A program made the translations under genes and the position numbers. 64,000 bases of DNA, from NCBI RefSeq assembly GCF_013358405.1, contig NZ_CP054836.1, forward strand, positions 1,302,001-1,366,000. The letters run 5' to 3'. Shown here in pieces: positions 10,040 to 20,687 of this stretch; positions within the stretch are counted from its first letter, which is position 1; the number at the start of each line of letters is the position of its first letter. Source of the stretch: Oricola thermophila (GTDB lineage: Bacteria; Pseudomonadota; Alphaproteobacteria; Rhizobiales; Rhizobiaceae). Below the pieces are notes generated by a model. That model did no database searches. It was not told where the DNA came from and saw only the letters and a program-made list of their open reading frames with translations.

Positions 10040-11104
10040 GTGAGCACGTCCTCTCCGCAATTCCTCAAGCCCAGCGAAACGCTCAGCGCAGGTTCCGCCG
10101 CGGATGTCTGCGGCGGCCGCCTTGTCGACGAGGCGCAGGCCGATACCGTGATTGACGGCCTGTCGTCCGCTGCCGACCCGCGGGCAGGCAGCCTCGTTTT
10201 CGTCCAGCGCGCGGGCGACCTCCAGCGCGCATCCGTCGCGGCCGCGGTTCTCTGCAGGGAAGACGCGCTTGAAGGCAGCGCGGGCGGGCCGGCGCGCATC
10301 ATCGTCGACAATCCGCAGGCCGCCTTCGCGGCGATCGGCCGCCATCTCTATCCGCAGGCCCTCGGCCCGGCCGCCGTCACGGCTTCCGGCGGCTTCCGGC
10401 CGGATTATCCCGGCGCCCGCGTGTCGAAACTGGCGGTGCTGGAGGAGGGGGTGACCGTCGAGCCGGGCGCGGTGATCGGCGATCACGTCGCGATCGGGCG
10501 CAACTCGGTCATCGGCGCCAATGCGGTGATCGCCGACCATTGCCAGATCGGACGCGATTGCCGCATCGGCGCGTCGGCAAGTCTCCAGTACGCCTTGCTC
10601 GGCAACGGCGTGATCCTGCATGGGGGCGTCCGGATCGGCCAGGACGGGTTCGGATACGTCCCCGGTGCGGCCGGGCTGGAGAAGATGCCTCAGCTCGGCC
10701 GGGTCATCGTGCAGGACCGGGTGGAGATCGGCGCCAACACGACCGTCGATCGCGGCACGATCGACGATACGGTGATCGGCGAGGGCACCAAGATCGACAA
10801 TCTGGTGCAGGTCGCGCACAATGTGGTCATCGGCCGCAATTGCGCGATCGCGGGCCATGTCGGGCTTTCCGGCAGCGTCACGATCGGGGACGGCTGCATG
10901 CTCGGCGGGCGCGTCGGCGTCGCCGACCATGTCCGGATCGGCTCGGGCGTCCAGATCGCGGCGTCGAGCGGGGTCATGAACGACATCCCGGACGGGCAGC
11001 GCTGGGCGGGCACGCCGGCCATGCCCCTCAAGGACTTCTTCCGGCAGACCGCCAAGTTGCGCAAGCTGGCGCTCGCGGATAAGAAGCCGCAGCAGGACAA
11101 ATAG
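10040..11104 (+). CDS. lpxD: UDP-3-O-(3-hydroxymyristoyl)glucosamine N-acyltransferase
   Basis: A 354-residue acyltransferase that adds the N-linked hydroxyacyl chain in lipid A synthesis. It has the N-terminal uridine-binding domain (residues 1-~115), then a left-handed beta-helix of hexapeptide repeats ([17 protein letters not shown] onward), with [15 protein letters not shown] holding the conserved active-site region, and a short C-terminal helix. The start is GTG 10040, reading [13 protein letters not shown]; the frame is open upstream into bamA, but that stretch is not homologous. It precedes fabZ by 12 bp in the classic lpxD-fabZ-lpxA-lpxI-lpxB order. Confidence 0.95.
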   Translation: MSTSSPQFLKPSETLSAGSAADVCGGRLVDEAQADTVIDGLSSAADPRAGSLVFVQRAGDLQRASVAAAVLCREDALEGSAGGPARIIVDNPQAAFAAIGRHLYPQALGPAAVTASGGFRPDYPGARVSKLAVLEEGVTVEPGAVIGDHVAIGRNSVIGANAVIADHCQIGRDCRIGASASLQYALLGNGVILHGGVRIGQDGFGYVPGAAGLEKMPQLGRVIVQDRVEIGANTTVDRGTIDDTVIGEGTKIDNLVQVAHNVVIGRNCAIAGHVGLSGSVTIGDGCMLGGRVGVADHVRIGSGVQIAASSGVMNDIPDGQRWAGTPAMPLKDFFRQTAKLRKLALADKKPQQDK

Positions 11105-11116
11105 GCAGGTCAACAC

Positions 11117-11596
11117 ATGAGTCACGACGATCAGCGGCACGCAACGCTGGAGGCGATGGAACTCGCCGAAATCATGCGGATACTCCCCCATCGCTATCCG
11201 TTTCTGCTGATTGACCGTATCATCGAGATCGACGGCGGGAACTCTGCGATCGGCATCAAGAACGTGACGGCGAACGAGCCCTACTTCCAGGGACACTTCC
11301 CCGGCAAGCCGATCATGCCCGGCGTGCTGATGATCGAGGGAATGGCCCAGACGGCGGGTGCCATCGGCATTCGCGCGCAGGGCTTCGACCGGCCGGCTCT
11401 CGTCTATTTCATGACGATAGACAATGCGAAGTTTCGCCGCCCCGTGGTGCCCGGAGACGTGGTCGAGTACCACGTCCAGCTCACCAAACGCCGCGGCACG
11501 ATCTGCCGCTACAATTGCGTCGCCATCGTGAGGGGCGAGAAGGTCGCGGAAGCCGATGTCGCCGCGATGCTTTCGCCCGAAGAGCCGGAAAGCTGA
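11117..11596 (+). CDS. fabZ: 3-hydroxyacyl-[ACP] dehydratase FabZ
   Basis: A 159-residue hotdog-fold dehydratase of type II fatty acid synthesis that acts on hydroxyacyl-[17 protein letters not shown] near residue 25 and [20 protein letters not shown] carry the family motifs, including the catalytic His and Glu. Its place between lpxD and lpxA fits its use of the same hydroxyacyl-ACP pool as lipid A synthesis. AGGCAGG precedes the ATG. Confidence 0.97.
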   Translation: MSHDDQRHATLEAMELAEIMRILPHRYPFLLIDRIIEIDGGNSAIGIKNVTANEPYFQGHFPGKPIMPGVLMIEGMAQTAGAIGIRAQGFDRPALVYFMTIDNAKFRRPVVPGDVVEYHVQLTKRRGTICRYNCVAIVRGEKVAEADVAAMLSPEEPES

Positions 11597-11600
11597 TCCA

Positions 11601-12440
11601 GTGAGCCAAGACAATTCGATTTTCGTACACCCGACCGCAGTCGTCGAATCCGGGGCGGAACTGGGCAACGGTGTGCGTATCGGTCCGCTCTGTCATGTCG
11701 GCCCGAATGTCGTCCTCGGCGACCGCGTCGAGCTGATCAGCCACGTGGTCGTGACCGGCGACACCACGATAGGCGAGGGCACCCGCGTGTTTCCCAATGC
11801 CGTCCTGGGAACCGAACCCCAGAATACGGCCTACAAGGGTGAACGAACGACGCTCGTGATCGGCCGCAACAACACGATCCGCGAGGGCGTGACCATGCAT
11901 ATCGGCACGGGCAACTCCCGTGGCGAAACAGTGGTCGGCGACAACTGCATGTTTCTCGCCTATTCCCATGTCGCGCATGATTGCGTGCTCGGCGATCACG
12001 TCACCTTCTCCAACAACGTCATGATCGGCGGGCATTCGACAATCGGCGATCGCGTCATCGTCGGGGGCGGGGCAGGCATTCACCAGTACTGCAATGTCGG
12101 CCATCATGCCTTCGTCGGGGGCATTGCGGCAGTCGTGCATGATGTTATTCCTTATGGCATGGTAGTGGGGAACCGCGCATATCTCGCGGGTCTCAACCTC
12201 GTCGGAATGAAGCGCTCCGGCATGTCGAAGGAAGAGATCAACATGCTGCGGCACGTCTACAGGGAACTGTTTGCGGACAATGGATGCACATTGCGCGAAA
12301 ACGCTCGCAAGCTGCAGCAGACATACGCCGACCAGCCGGCTGTCCGCGACATTGCCCATTTCATCCTTGCCGACAGCAAGCGCAAATTCACCACACCCCG
12401 CAGCTCGCGGCGCACCCGCCTGGATAGCGGCGATGAGTGA
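11601..12440 (+). CDS. lpxA: UDP-N-acetylglucosamine O-acyltransferase
   Basis: A 279-residue enzyme for the first step of lipid A synthesis. The N-terminal two-thirds is hexapeptide-repeat left-handed beta-helix (HPTAVVESGAELGNGVRIG). The catalytic His region lies around AYSHVAHDCVLGDHVTFSNN, and the C-terminal helical domain begins near GLNLVGMKRSGMSKEE. I chose GTG 11601 (VSQDNSIFVHPTA), four bases after the fabZ stop; the longer frame from 11556 lies inside fabZ. The stop overlaps lpxI. Confidence 0.96.
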   Translation: MSQDNSIFVHPTAVVESGAELGNGVRIGPLCHVGPNVVLGDRVELISHVVVTGDTTIGEGTRVFPNAVLGTEPQNTAYKGERTTLVIGRNNTIREGVTMHIGTGNSRGETVVGDNCMFLAYSHVAHDCVLGDHVTFSNNVMIGGHSTIGDRVIVGGGAGIHQYCNVGHHAFVGGIAAVVHDVIPYGMVVGNRAYLAGLNLVGMKRSGMSKEEINMLRHVYRELFADNGCTLRENARKLQQTYADQPAVRDIAHFILADSKRKFTTPRSSRRTRLDSGDE

Positions 12441-13330
12441 TGGTGACAGGCAAGCATGATGCGGCGGCCCGGGGCCGCGTCGCGCTTATCGCCGGAAACG
12501 GGCGAATTCCGGTATATGTGGCCGGAAGACTCAAACAATTCGGACGCAACCCTTTTGTCATAGCCGTGCGCGGCGAGGCGGATCCCGAACTGTTCGGTTA
12601 TGAACATGACGTCATAGACACCGCGGAAATCGGCGTTCTCGCATCCATTCTCAAGCGCGTCCGCCCCGCCGAGGTCGTCATGGTCGGCGGCATTCGTGCG
12701 CGGCCGGACTTGAGGCGCCTGCGCCCGGACTGGACGACTATCAAGCTCGCGGCATATCTGCTGCCGCGGCTTCGCGCGGGCGATGACATGATCCTGCGCG
12801 GCCTGATCCGCACCATCGAAAACGCGGGGTTTCCCGTCCGCGGCGTGCATGAACTCGTTCCGGACCTTCTGGCCGGCCCGGGTCATATTGCCGGTCCGAA
12901 ACCGACAAGGGCCGACCGGGAGGCAATCGCCGTCGCGGTACGCGGTGCACAGGCACTGGGGATCCTGGATACCGGACAGGCCTCAGTGGCGATCGGAAGG
13001 CGCATTGTGGCACTCGAGGCAGCGGAAGGGACCGACCTCATGCTTAAGCGCGTGGCCGAACTTCGCGAAATCGGACGCCTCGGTTCCGGGCGCAATGGCG
13101 TACTGGTCAAGCTCGCAAAGCCCGGACAGGAGTTGCGGGCCGACCTGCCCACAATAGGCGAGGCAACCGTCGAGAATGCTGCGAAGGCGGGCTTGAGGGG
13201 GATCGCCGTTCACGCCGAAAACGCCCTGATTTCGGATTTCGAAGCGACCTGCGAGAGGGCGCGAGAAAGGGGCCTGTTCCTGATTGGAATTGACCCGGAC
13301 AGCCTGCCCGACGGAGAGGGTGCTCAATGA
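12437..13330 (+). CDS. lpxI: UDP-2,3-diacylglucosamine diphosphatase LpxI
   Basis: A 297-residue DUF1009/LpxI protein, the form found in alphaproteobacteria that lack LpxH; it hydrolyses UDP-2,3-diacylglucosamine to lipid X and UMP. VALIAGNGRIPVYVA near the N-terminus, HELVPDLLAGPG in the middle and a C-terminal GIAVHAENALI are family features. The start is GTG 12437 or ATG 12440, both overlapping the lpxA stop. It overlaps lpxB by 4 bp (ATGA), so lpxA-lpxI-lpxB are tightly coupled. Confidence 0.93.
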   Translation: MMVTGKHDAAARGRVALIAGNGRIPVYVAGRLKQFGRNPFVIAVRGEADPELFGYEHDVIDTAEIGVLASILKRVRPAEVVMVGGIRARPDLRRLRPDWTTIKLAAYLLPRLRAGDDMILRGLIRTIENAGFPVRGVHELVPDLLAGPGHIAGPKPTRADREAIAVAVRGAQALGILDTGQASVAIGRRIVALEAAEGTDLMLKRVAELREIGRLGSGRNGVLVKLAKPGQELRADLPTIGEATVENAAKAGLRGIAVHAENALISDFEATCERARERGLFLIGIDPDSLPDGEGAQ

Positions 13331-14514
13331 ATGCAAAGAGGCCGCTGACGATCGGGATTGTTGCCGGCGAGCAGTCCGGGGAAAACCTCGCTGTCGACCT
13401 GGTGGAGTCGATAGCCGAGCGAACCGGATCCATGCCACGCCTCGTCGGGGTTGGCGGCGGACGGTTGGTCGACATGGGATTGCGGAGCGTGTTCGATCCC
13501 GCGGAAATCGCCATCACCGGCGTGACGGCAGTTGTGGCCTCTCTCCCGCGCCTGGTCCTGCGTATCCGGCAGACCGTGGCCGCCCTGGTATCCGCGCGGC
13601 CGGACGTCATCGTGTTTATCGACAGTCCCGATTTCTCGCTACGCGTCGCACGACGCGTGAAAAGGCTGCTGCCCGAGACGCCCATCGTCAAATATGTATC
13701 GCCGACAGTGTGGGCCTGGCGCCCCGGACGGGCGAAGAAGATGGCGGCCTATGTGGACCACGTGTTGGCTATCCTGCCATTCGAGCCGGATGTCATGCGC
13801 GATCTGGGCGGTCCGGAAACCAGCTACGTTGGGCATCCGCTTGCAGCCGATCCCGAATTGGAAGCGGTCTGGATGGCGCGCCGCCGCAAACAGGCATCGC
13901 AAGAGAATCATGATTTGGAACTGCTGGTTCTCCCGGGGTCCAGGACAGGCGAGATCAGGGCATTGCTGCCGGACTTCGGCAAGGCGATCTCTATACTTCA
14001 CGACAGGGGACATCACCTTCGGGTCACCGTGCCGACGCTACCACGCCTGGAGCCGGAAGTGCGCAGGATGACCGCCGAATGGCCGGTGACGCCTCGTATC
14101 ACGGTCACGCCGGAGGACAAGCTATCGGCTTTTCGCGAGGCCGATGTCGCCCTGGCCGCGTCGGGAACGATCATTCTCGAACTTGCCCTAGCAGGTGTTC
14201 CGGTCATCAGTTGCTACAGGACAGACTACCTGATCAGGCTGGCGATTTCGATGATCCACGCCTGGTCCGCTGCCCTGCCAAATATCATTGCCGACCGTCC
14301 AATCGTGCCAGAATACGTAGATTACACGATCCGGCCCGGAATGTTGGCGCGCCGCATCGAAGAGCTGGCAGCCCCCAAGAGCCTTGCCGCCAAGGCCCAG
14401 GGAAATGGTTTTCGCAGGGTCAGGGAGCTCATGGCGGTCGACGAGAAGCCGGGTGCGATGGCGGCTCGCATTCTCCTCGATCTGGCGAGCGGGTCAGAAA
14501 AAAGCCGGCCCTGA
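13327..14514 (+). CDS. lpxB: lipid-A-disaccharide synthase
   Basis: A 395-residue GT19 glycosyltransferase that joins lipid X and UDP-diacylglucosamine at the inner membrane. GIVAGEQSGENLAVDLVE (a GE-SG-L motif) opens the protein; VGVGGGRL, YVSPTVWAWRPGRAKKM, LPGSRTGEIRALLP and AASGTIILELALAGVP follow in family order. Length is usual. It is the last gene of the lipid A run. Its TGA lies inside the loop of a terminator hairpin shared with gltA. Confidence 0.96.
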   Translation: MNAKRPLTIGIVAGEQSGENLAVDLVESIAERTGSMPRLVGVGGGRLVDMGLRSVFDPAEIAITGVTAVVASLPRLVLRIRQTVAALVSARPDVIVFIDSPDFSLRVARRVKRLLPETPIVKYVSPTVWAWRPGRAKKMAAYVDHVLAILPFEPDVMRDLGGPETSYVGHPLAADPELEAVWMARRRKQASQENHDLELLVLPGSRTGEIRALLPDFGKAISILHDRGHHLRVTVPTLPRLEPEVRRMTAEWPVTPRITVTPEDKLSAFREADVALAASGTIILELALAGVPVISCYRTDYLIRLAISMIHAWSAALPNIIADRPIVPEYVDYTIRPGMLARRIEELAAPKSLAAKAQGNGFRRVRELMAVDEKPGAMAARILLDLASGSEKSRP

Positions 14515-14522
14515 GGCCGGCT
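14503..14522. terminator. bidirectional terminator between lpxB and gltA
   Basis: AGCCGGCC (14503-14510) and GGCCGGCT (14515-14522) form a perfect 8-bp stem with a CTGA loop that contains the lpxB stop codon. On the minus strand the stem is followed by a T-run (T5-6), so it should end gltA transcripts well. On the plus strand only CTCTTTC follows, a weaker tail. Confidence 0.8.
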
Positions 14523-14542
14523 CTTTCAGTGTCTCGCCTGTT

Positions 14543-15832
14543 TCAGCGTTTCTCAATAGGTACGTAATCGCGCTTCGGTGAACCGGTATAGAGCTGCCGC
14601 GGACGGCCTATGCGCTGGCTCGGGTCTTCGATCATTTCCTTCCACTGCGCGATCCAGCCCACTGTGCGCGCCACGGCGAACAGCACGGTGAACATCGTGG
14701 TCGGGAAGCCTAGAGCGCGGAGCGTGATGCCCGAATAGAAGTCGATATTCGGATAGAGCTTCTTCTCGATGAAGTACTCGTCATTGAGCGCGATCTTCTC
14801 GAGCTCCATAGCCACCTCAAGCATCGGATCGTCCTGAATGCCCAGTTCCCCGAGGACCTCGTGGGTCGTCTTCTGCATGATCTTGGCACGCGGATCGTAG
14901 TTCTTGTAGACGCGATGGCCAAAACCCATGAGGCGGAACGGATCGTTCTTGTCCTTCGCCCGCGCGATGTACTCGGGAATCCGTTCCACGCTACCGATTT
15001 CGGCGAGCATGTTGAGCGCGGCTTCGTTGGCTCCGCCATGCGCCGGGCCCCAAAGGCACGCGATGCCGGCAGCGATACAGGCAAACGGATTTGCACCCGA
15101 CGAGCCGGCGAGACGCACGGTCGAGGTGGATGCGTTCTGCTCGTGGTCGGCATGCAGGATGAAAATGCGGTCCATGGCACGGGCCAGCACCGGGTTGACC
15201 TCGTATTCCTCGCAAGGCACCGCAAAACACATCCGCAGAAAGTTCGAGGCATAGTCGAGATCGTTCTGCGGATAAACGAACGGCTGGCCGATATGGTACT
15301 TGTAGGCCATGGCCGCAATTGTCGGCATTTTCGCAATCATCCGCATCGACGCAACCATACGCTGATGCGGATCGGAAATGTCGGTGGAGTCGTGATAGAA
15401 GGCCGACAGAGCGCCGACAGTACCGCACATGACCGCCATCGGGTGGGCGTCGCGCCGGAACCCGGTGAAGAACCGCGTCATCTGTTCGTGTACCATGGTG
15501 TGCCGCGTCACGCGGTAGTCGAAGTCCTGCTTCTGGGCCTTCGTCGGAAGCTCCCCATAAAGGAGCAGGTAGCAAACCTCGAGGAAGTCGCCTTGTTCGG
15601 CCAGCTGCTCGATCGGATAGCCGCGATGCAGCAGGATGCCTTCATCGCCGTCGATGAATGTGATTTCGGAATCGCACGACGCCGTAGAGGTGAAACCGGG
15701 ATCGTATGTGAAGGCGCCGGTTTCCTTGTATAGCGACCCAATGTCGATAACGCTTGGACCGATATTCCCCTCACGCACCGGAAGCTCATAATCCCGGCCC
15801 TTGTACGTAAGTTTGGCGGTTTCGTCAGACAT
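14543..15832 (-). CDS. gltA: citrate synthase
   Basis: A 429-residue hexameric-type citrate synthase that condenses acetyl-CoA and oxaloacetate in the TCA cycle. The catalytic region is visible as the His-containing [14 protein letters not shown] and [13 protein letters not shown] motifs, with [14 protein letters not shown] and the Asp-bearing NIDFYSGI near the C-terminus. ATG 15832 ([12 protein letters not shown]) with GGGAG upstream is preferred over the upstream ATG at 15856. It is the second of two minus-strand genes after gltX, from which a terminator-like hairpin separates it. Confidence 0.97.
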   Translation of the reverse strand: MSDETAKLTYKGRDYELPVREGNIGPSVIDIGSLYKETGAFTYDPGFTSTASCDSEITFIDGDEGILLHRGYPIEQLAEQGDFLEVCYLLLYGELPTKAQKQDFDYRVTRHTMVHEQMTRFFTGFRRDAHPMAVMCGTVGALSAFYHDSTDISDPHQRMVASMRMIAKMPTIAAMAYKYHIGQPFVYPQNDLDYASNFLRMCFAVPCEEYEVNPVLARAMDRIFILHADHEQNASTSTVRLAGSSGANPFACIAAGIACLWGPAHGGANEAALNMLAEIGSVERIPEYIARAKDKNDPFRLMGFGHRVYKNYDPRAKIMQKTTHEVLGELGIQDDPMLEVAMELEKIALNDEYFIEKKLYPNIDFYSGITLRALGFPTTMFTVLFAVARTVGWIAQWKEMIEDPSQRIGRPRQLYTGSPKRDYVPIEKR

Positions 15833-15892
15833 GCGGTCTCCCTTCCTGTCGTTCAAATTTCTTCACGGAAATGACGTGAAATATTGCAGTGC

Positions 15893-15924
15893 AAAAACCC
15901 CGGCTCTCGTCTTGATGCGGGGTT
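15893..15924 (-). terminator. terminator-like hairpin after gltX
   Basis: Read on the minus strand, AACCCCG and CGGGGTT form a 7-bp stem around a 15-nt loop, followed by a short T-run (GGGGTTTTTG). It lies 90 bp after the gltX stop and about 60 bp before the gltA start, so it probably separates the two transcripts. The large loop lowers confidence. Confidence 0.55.
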
Positions 15925-16012
15925 GCTACTCCATTTGGGCTGTCCTGCCAAGCCAGCCGAACGGTCTTTGTTGCAACGCATTATAGTGCGCGGCAAGGCG
16001 CAACGAAAGCCG

Positions 16013-17434
16013 TCACGAAGCGCAATCGCGGATGCGCGCCAACGACTCTTCGCGTCCCAGTACAGCCAGCACATCGAACACGCCAGGCGACGTGCTGCGG
16101 CCGGTCAAGGCCGCTCTCAATGGTTGCGCCACCTTTCCAAGCTTGAGGCCTTCGGCCTCGGCAAAGGTGCGAACCGCACCGTCGAGCGCGTCAACGGTCC
16201 ATTCACCCAGCCCCTCGAGCGATGGCAGGATACGGCCGAGGACTGCGCGCGCTTCGTCGGTCAGGATCGTCGACGCCTTCTCATCGAAATCGAGAGGACG
16301 TTCGGCGAACAGGTAGGCCGCGTTGTCGATCAGTTCTACAAGCGTTTTCGCGCGTTCCTTCAGGCCCGGCATTGCCGCCAGGAGCCTGGCACGACGCTCC
16401 TCATCGAGCTTTGCGAGAATGTCACTCTTGCCTTCCAACTCGGGCAGAAGCGCCTCAAAACGCTCTACGAGATAGGCGTCGTCGGCCATTCGAATGTAGT
16501 GGCCGTTAAGGGCTTCCAGCTTGGCGAAATCGAAACGGGCGGCACCCTTGTTGACGTCCTCGATCTCGAACCATGAAATCATGTCTTCCGTCGACATGAT
16601 CTCGTCGTCACCGTGGCTCCAGCCCAGCCTTGCCAGATAGTTGCGCAGGGCTTCGGGCAGATAGCCCATGGCCCGGTAGGCTTCGACGCCGAGCGCGCCA
16701 TGGCGCTTGGAGAGTTTCGCACCGTCCGGACCATGAATGAGGGGAATATGGGCCATTTTCGGCACTTCCCACCCCATGGCCCGGAAAATGATTGTCTGTC
16801 GGGCGGCGTTCGTCAGATGGTCGTCCCCGCGAATGACATGCGTGACGCCCATGTCATGGTCGTCGACGACTACCGCCAGCATGTAGGTCGGGGTGCCGTC
16901 GGAACGCAGAATGATGAAGTCGTCGAGATCCTTATTCGGGAAGCGCACATCGCCCTGCACCATATCGTGCACGAGGGTCTCCCCCTCCTGCGGCGCTCTT
17001 ATCCGGATCACCGGCTTCACTCCCTCCGGCGCCTCTGACGGATCGCGGTCGCGCCAGCGTCCGTCGTACCGGGGAGGGCGCCCTTCGGCACGCGCCTTTT
17101 CGCGCATTTCGGCGAGTTCTTCCTGCGAGGCATAGCAATAGTACGCTTTCCCCGCTTCGAGAAGCTGCATGGCGACATCGCGATGGCGCTGTGCATTGGC
17201 GAATTGCGAGAACGGATCGCCATCCCACTCAAGCCCGAGCCACCGCAGGCCGTCGAGAATCGCATCCACCGCTTCTTGCGACGATCTTTCGCGATCGGTA
17301 TCCTCGATGCGCAGCAGCATCTTGCCGCCTGTATGCTTGGCGTAAAGCCAGTTGAAGAGGGCGGTACGTGCGCCGCCGATATGCAGGAAACCGGTTGGGG
17401 AGGGGGCGAAACGGGTGACGACCTCGCCAGTCAT
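16013..17434 (-). CDS. gltX: glutamate--tRNA ligase
   Basis: A 473-residue class I aminoacyl-tRNA synthetase. The HIGH signature appears as HIGG at residues 18-21 in [18 protein letters not shown], and the KMSKS signature as KLSKR in [11 protein letters not shown] near residue 245. The C-terminal anticodon-binding part is helical. It is discriminating or non-discriminating as in many alphaproteobacteria, which often carry two gltX genes; this cannot be told from one copy. Divergent from comEC across a 133-bp gap. Confidence 0.96.
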   Translation of the reverse strand: MTGEVVTRFAPSPTGFLHIGGARTALFNWLYAKHTGGKMLLRIEDTDRERSSQEAVDAILDGLRWLGLEWDGDPFSQFANAQRHRDVAMQLLEAGKAYYCYASQEELAEMREKARAEGRPPRYDGRWRDRDPSEAPEGVKPVIRIRAPQEGETLVHDMVQGDVRFPNKDLDDFIILRSDGTPTYMLAVVVDDHDMGVTHVIRGDDHLTNAARQTIIFRAMGWEVPKMAHIPLIHGPDGAKLSKRHGALGVEAYRAMGYLPEALRNYLARLGWSHGDDEIMSTEDMISWFEIEDVNKGAARFDFAKLEALNGHYIRMADDAYLVERFEALLPELEGKSDILAKLDEERRARLLAAMPGLKERAKTLVELIDNAAYLFAERPLDFDEKASTILTDEARAVLGRILPSLEGLGEWTVDALDGAVRTFAEAEGLKLGKVAQPLRAALTGRSTSPGVFDVLAVLGREESLARIRDCAS

Positions 17435-17567
17435 GTGGTGCTCCGAATGTATTGATTAAGAGGCCGTCGGTACGGCCTGGTGCGGGTTCTGCTGCACCTC
17501 TAGCATACGCGACGGCCTGCGCAAATCTGGACGGTCATCGGATGGCCATGCGAAGGGGGGCCGAGAC

Positions 17568-19934
17568 GTGGTGAGACTCCATGACCCGGAACGTGAAAGC
17601 GCTCGCGAACGCGACGTGTTTCGCGTAAGCCCCGACGAATTCCTACAGTATCCGCACAGCGCTCCCGCCCAAGCCGGCGCAAGAACCCGAAGGTGGTTCC
17701 GTTTCGCAGCGAGACGGCGCCGGTCTGCCGCTGCCAGCGCACTGAGGGAGGCCCTACGGCGCGAGGAGAGCGTCGGCACGCCCTTCCATTTCCTGCCCGT
17801 GGCGCTTGCCGCCGGCGCGACGGTCTATTTCAGTCTTCCGCGGGAACCATCTGCATGGAACCTACTGACGGGATCGGGCGCGATCCTGCTGGTACTTCTT
17901 GCCACGTTCCGGCACGCTCAGCGGTGGCGCTTTCCGATCATACTGGCTGCGACTACGATCGTCGGGATGGCAATTGCACAGATGCAAACGCATCGCCTCG
18001 CGACGCCGATGCTGGGATCCGACGTCACGACGAGGCTAACGGGCCGGATTCTCGCGATGGAAGAGCGCGCAAATGGTCGAACACGCTACACGATCGAGGT
18101 CCTCGAAACGGCAAGACCGAGACTTCGCCACGCACCCGAAGTCGTTCGCGCCACCGCCGCCGGCCCCGGCGACGGTTTTCAGATCGGCGGGGGCATTCAT
18201 GGCGTTGTCAGGCTTACAACGCCATCCGGGCCGGCGCATCCCGGCGCTTATGACTTTGCGTTCCATTCCTATTTCGACGGTATCGGTGCATACGGCTTTT
18301 TCCTGGGAAAACCTTCTCCGGCAACAATTCCTGCAGAAGCCGGCTTGTTCGGCCAAGGCAGACTTTTTCTCGCCAAGCTGCGCAGGACAATCGGCGACCG
18401 TATACTTGAGGCGGCGCCGGGCAGGGCGGGCGCGGTTTCGAATGCGCTGGTAACCGGTGACAAGGCGGGAATCCCCGAGACGGTCAACGAGGCGCTTCGA
18501 GGGTCCGGATTGGCGCACATACTGTCCATCTCGGGCCTACACATGGCCCTTGTCGCTGCAACCGTCATGGCCGGTCTGAGGCTGGGATTTGCTTTCTTTC
18601 CGGGGTGGGCCGCGCGCCATCCGGTCAAGAAATATGCCGCAGCAGGGGCACTAGGGGCCACGGGTTTCTATCTTTTTCTGGCCGGTGCGGGCGTCGCAAC
18701 GCAGAGATCGTTCATCATGCTGGCGGTCATGCTTCTGGCACTCACCTTTGACCGAAGCGCTGTTACGATGCGCAATCTGGCATTGGCCGCGATCGCAGTA
18801 ATCGCATTTGCGCCGCATGAAGTGGCTGGTCCGGGCTTCCAGATGTCATTTGCCGCAACGGCTGCCCTGATCGCGGTATACGCAGCATGGCAGGATGCAC
18901 ACCGTCGCCGTACCGCAGCGGCACGGAATGGTTCAGTATCCGGGCCTGTCCCTGGCTGGCTGAAAACCGCATCAGGGTACTTGCTGGGCATCGCCGTGAC
19001 CTCCCTGGTCGCGGGGTTTGCGACCGGAATATTCGCGGCCTACCACTTTGGCCGGATCGCCCCGTACGGTCTGCTCGGGAACTTGCTCGCAATGCCTGTC
19101 GTAACGATGGTGATCATGCCGTCGGCGGTGGCCGCGATTGTCGCCATGCCGTTCGCCCTGCACGTCCTTCCGTTGAAAGTGATGGCATGGGCCGTCGGGC
19201 TGGTGATCGAGATTGCCGAATGGGTCGCTGACCTGTCGCCGACGGTACCGTTGGGGCAGATGCCGGAAACCGCTTTGGCGAGTTTCGTGGTAGCGCTGGT
19301 AATCCTGTGCCTACCTTCGACCTGGCTGCGTTTGTTTTCGCTTCCTCTTTTTATCGCCGGGGCGCTGATCTGGAGGTCCGACACCATTCCGATGGCGGTC
19401 ATTTCGGAAGATGCGCGGCAGTTCGCCATCCTCGAAGCGAGCCAAAACGGGACACGGATACATGTGAACAGGCACAGGCCGAATGCCTTCATCCTTGACC
19501 AGTGGGCCGATGCCTATCGCGGAACGGAAGTGGTTCGGCCAAACGGGTCCGAGCGCCTGTCATGCGAGGGGGAACGATGTATCGCCAAATTAGTAACGCC
19601 GGACGGCGAAGCAAGAATTGCCTATGTCTCCGCTCCAGCGGATCGAATGCGGCCAACGGGTGTCCTGTCCCTGCGTCGACTCTGTGCCGAAAACGACCTT
19701 GTCATCCTCGCCGCGGCCCCGTCGCCGCAGGAATGCCTTGACGGAACGCCGGTACTGACAGCGCAAATGCTGGCGCTCAAGGGAGCGGCCGAGATACGCA
19801 TGAACCGAAGGGGCCGCCAACTAACGATCCGTCATGCGTTGCCCGGTCCGGTGCGTCCCTGGCTCGAACATCGCAAATACTCCCGTGCGGCTCGCAATCT
19901 CGGCGAATGGAAACCGCGCAGGTCCGATCAATAG
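17568..19934 (+). CDS. comEC: ComEC/Rec2 family membrane protein
   Basis: A 788-residue polytopic membrane protein. The Competence domain signature is clear around [15 protein letters not shown] (about residue 315), with many flanking membrane segments. ComEC forms the DNA uptake channel in competent bacteria. The first ~60 residues are arginine-rich and soluble. The last ~190 residues carry no visible HxHxDH metallo-hydrolase motif, so the C-terminal domain is either degenerate or different from the Bacillus form. The start is a GTG at 17568 (VVRLHDP, read as Met), with no strong ribosome-binding site. The stop overlaps the lexA stop by 7 bp, tail to tail. Natural competence is not established. 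Confidence 0.85.
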   Translation: MVRLHDPERESARERDVFRVSPDEFLQYPHSAPAQAGARTRRWFRFAARRRRSAAASALREALRREESVGTPFHFLPVALAAGATVYFSLPREPSAWNLLTGSGAILLVLLATFRHAQRWRFPIILAATTIVGMAIAQMQTHRLATPMLGSDVTTRLTGRILAMEERANGRTRYTIEVLETARPRLRHAPEVVRATAAGPGDGFQIGGGIHGVVRLTTPSGPAHPGAYDFAFHSYFDGIGAYGFFLGKPSPATIPAEAGLFGQGRLFLAKLRRTIGDRILEAAPGRAGAVSNALVTGDKAGIPETVNEALRGSGLAHILSISGLHMALVAATVMAGLRLGFAFFPGWAARHPVKKYAAAGALGATGFYLFLAGAGVATQRSFIMLAVMLLALTFDRSAVTMRNLALAAIAVIAFAPHEVAGPGFQMSFAATAALIAVYAAWQDAHRRRTAAARNGSVSGPVPGWLKTASGYLLGIAVTSLVAGFATGIFAAYHFGRIAPYGLLGNLLAMPVVTMVIMPSAVAAIVAMPFALHVLPLKVMAWAVGLVIEIAEWVADLSPTVPLGQMPETALASFVVALVILCLPSTWLRLFSLPLFIAGALIWRSDTIPMAVISEDARQFAILEASQNGTRIHVNRHRPNAFILDQWADAYRGTEVVRPNGSERLSCEGERCIAKLVTPDGEARIAYVSAPADRMRPTGVLSLRRLCAENDLVILAAAPSPQECLDGTPVLTAQMLALKGAAEIRMNRRGRQLTIRHALPGPVRPWLEHRKYSRAARNLGEWKPRRSDQ

Positions 19935-20644
19935 CGGCGGATCAGTCCGACCAGCTTGCCCTGAACACGAACACGGTCCGGACCGAAAATGCGGGTCTCG
20001 TATGCGGGGTTTGCGGCTTCCAGCGCGATCGACGCTCCCTTGCGCCGGAAGCGCTTCAACGTCGCTTCCTCGTCATCGACGAGCGCGACGACGATGTCCC
20101 CGACATTGGCGCTGTCACCCTTCCTGATGATGGCCGTATCGCCGCTGAAAATGCCGGCCTCGATCATCGAATCGCCTTCGACCTCAAGCGCGTAGTGCTC
20201 CCCGGAGCCAAGCATGTCCGGCGGAAGCGATATCGTTCTTGTCTGGTGTTCGATGGCGGAAATCGGCACGCCCGCGGCAATCTTTCCCATCACAGGCACT
20301 GGGATCACGCCCCCGTCATTGTCGGCGACGGGTGCGGCCGACTTTGCTGCCGGCACGGGCTGCGGTTTGCCGAGGCTGCCCTCGATCACGCTCGGAGAGA
20401 AGCCACGTCTCACATTCGACGGCGTCAGGCTGTCCGGCAGCCGAACAATTTCCAGGGCTCGTGCACGGTTCGGAAGGCGGCGGATAAACCCCCGTTCCTC
20501 TAGTGCCGTAATCAAGCGATGAATTCCGGACTTGGACGCCAGATCCAGCGCTTCCTTCATCTCGTCGAATGACGGCGGCACGCCGGATTCCTTCAGACGC
20601 TCATTGATGAACATCAGAAGTTCGAGTTGCTTGCGTGTCAACAT
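19928..20644 (-). CDS. lexA: SOS repressor LexA
   Basis: A 238-residue LexA. The N-terminal winged helix (residues 1-~70) holds [20 protein letters not shown]. The self-cleavage site is A124-G125 in [10 protein letters not shown], and the catalytic dyad is S159 (GDSM) and K197 (EEATLKRF). On DNA damage RecA filaments trigger cleavage and derepression. A perfect GTTC-N7-GTTC operator lies within its own promoter, so it is autoregulated. The linker between domains (residues ~70-118) is longer than in E. coli, as is usual in alphaproteobacteria. It follows moeA on the same strand but has its own promoter. Confidence 0.97.
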   Translation of the reverse strand: MLTRKQLELLMFINERLKESGVPPSFDEMKEALDLASKSGIHRLITALEERGFIRRLPNRARALEIVRLPDSLTPSNVRRGFSPSVIEGSLGKPQPVPAAKSAAPVADNDGGVIPVPVMGKIAAGVPISAIEHQTRTISLPPDMLGSGEHYALEVEGDSMIEAGIFSGDTAIIRKGDSANVGDIVVALVDDEEATLKRFRRKGASIALEAANPAYETRIFGPDRVRVQGKLVGLIRRY

Positions 20645-20687
20645 CGGCGCGGCCCTCGGGAATCAAATGGAAACAAACACGGAACAG

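Noticed and set aside
9929..11668. 579-codon minus-strand frame opposite lpxD, fabZ and the lpxA start
   Set aside because: It crosses three confidently identified genes, is rich in His/Asp/Arg and has no recognisable domain.
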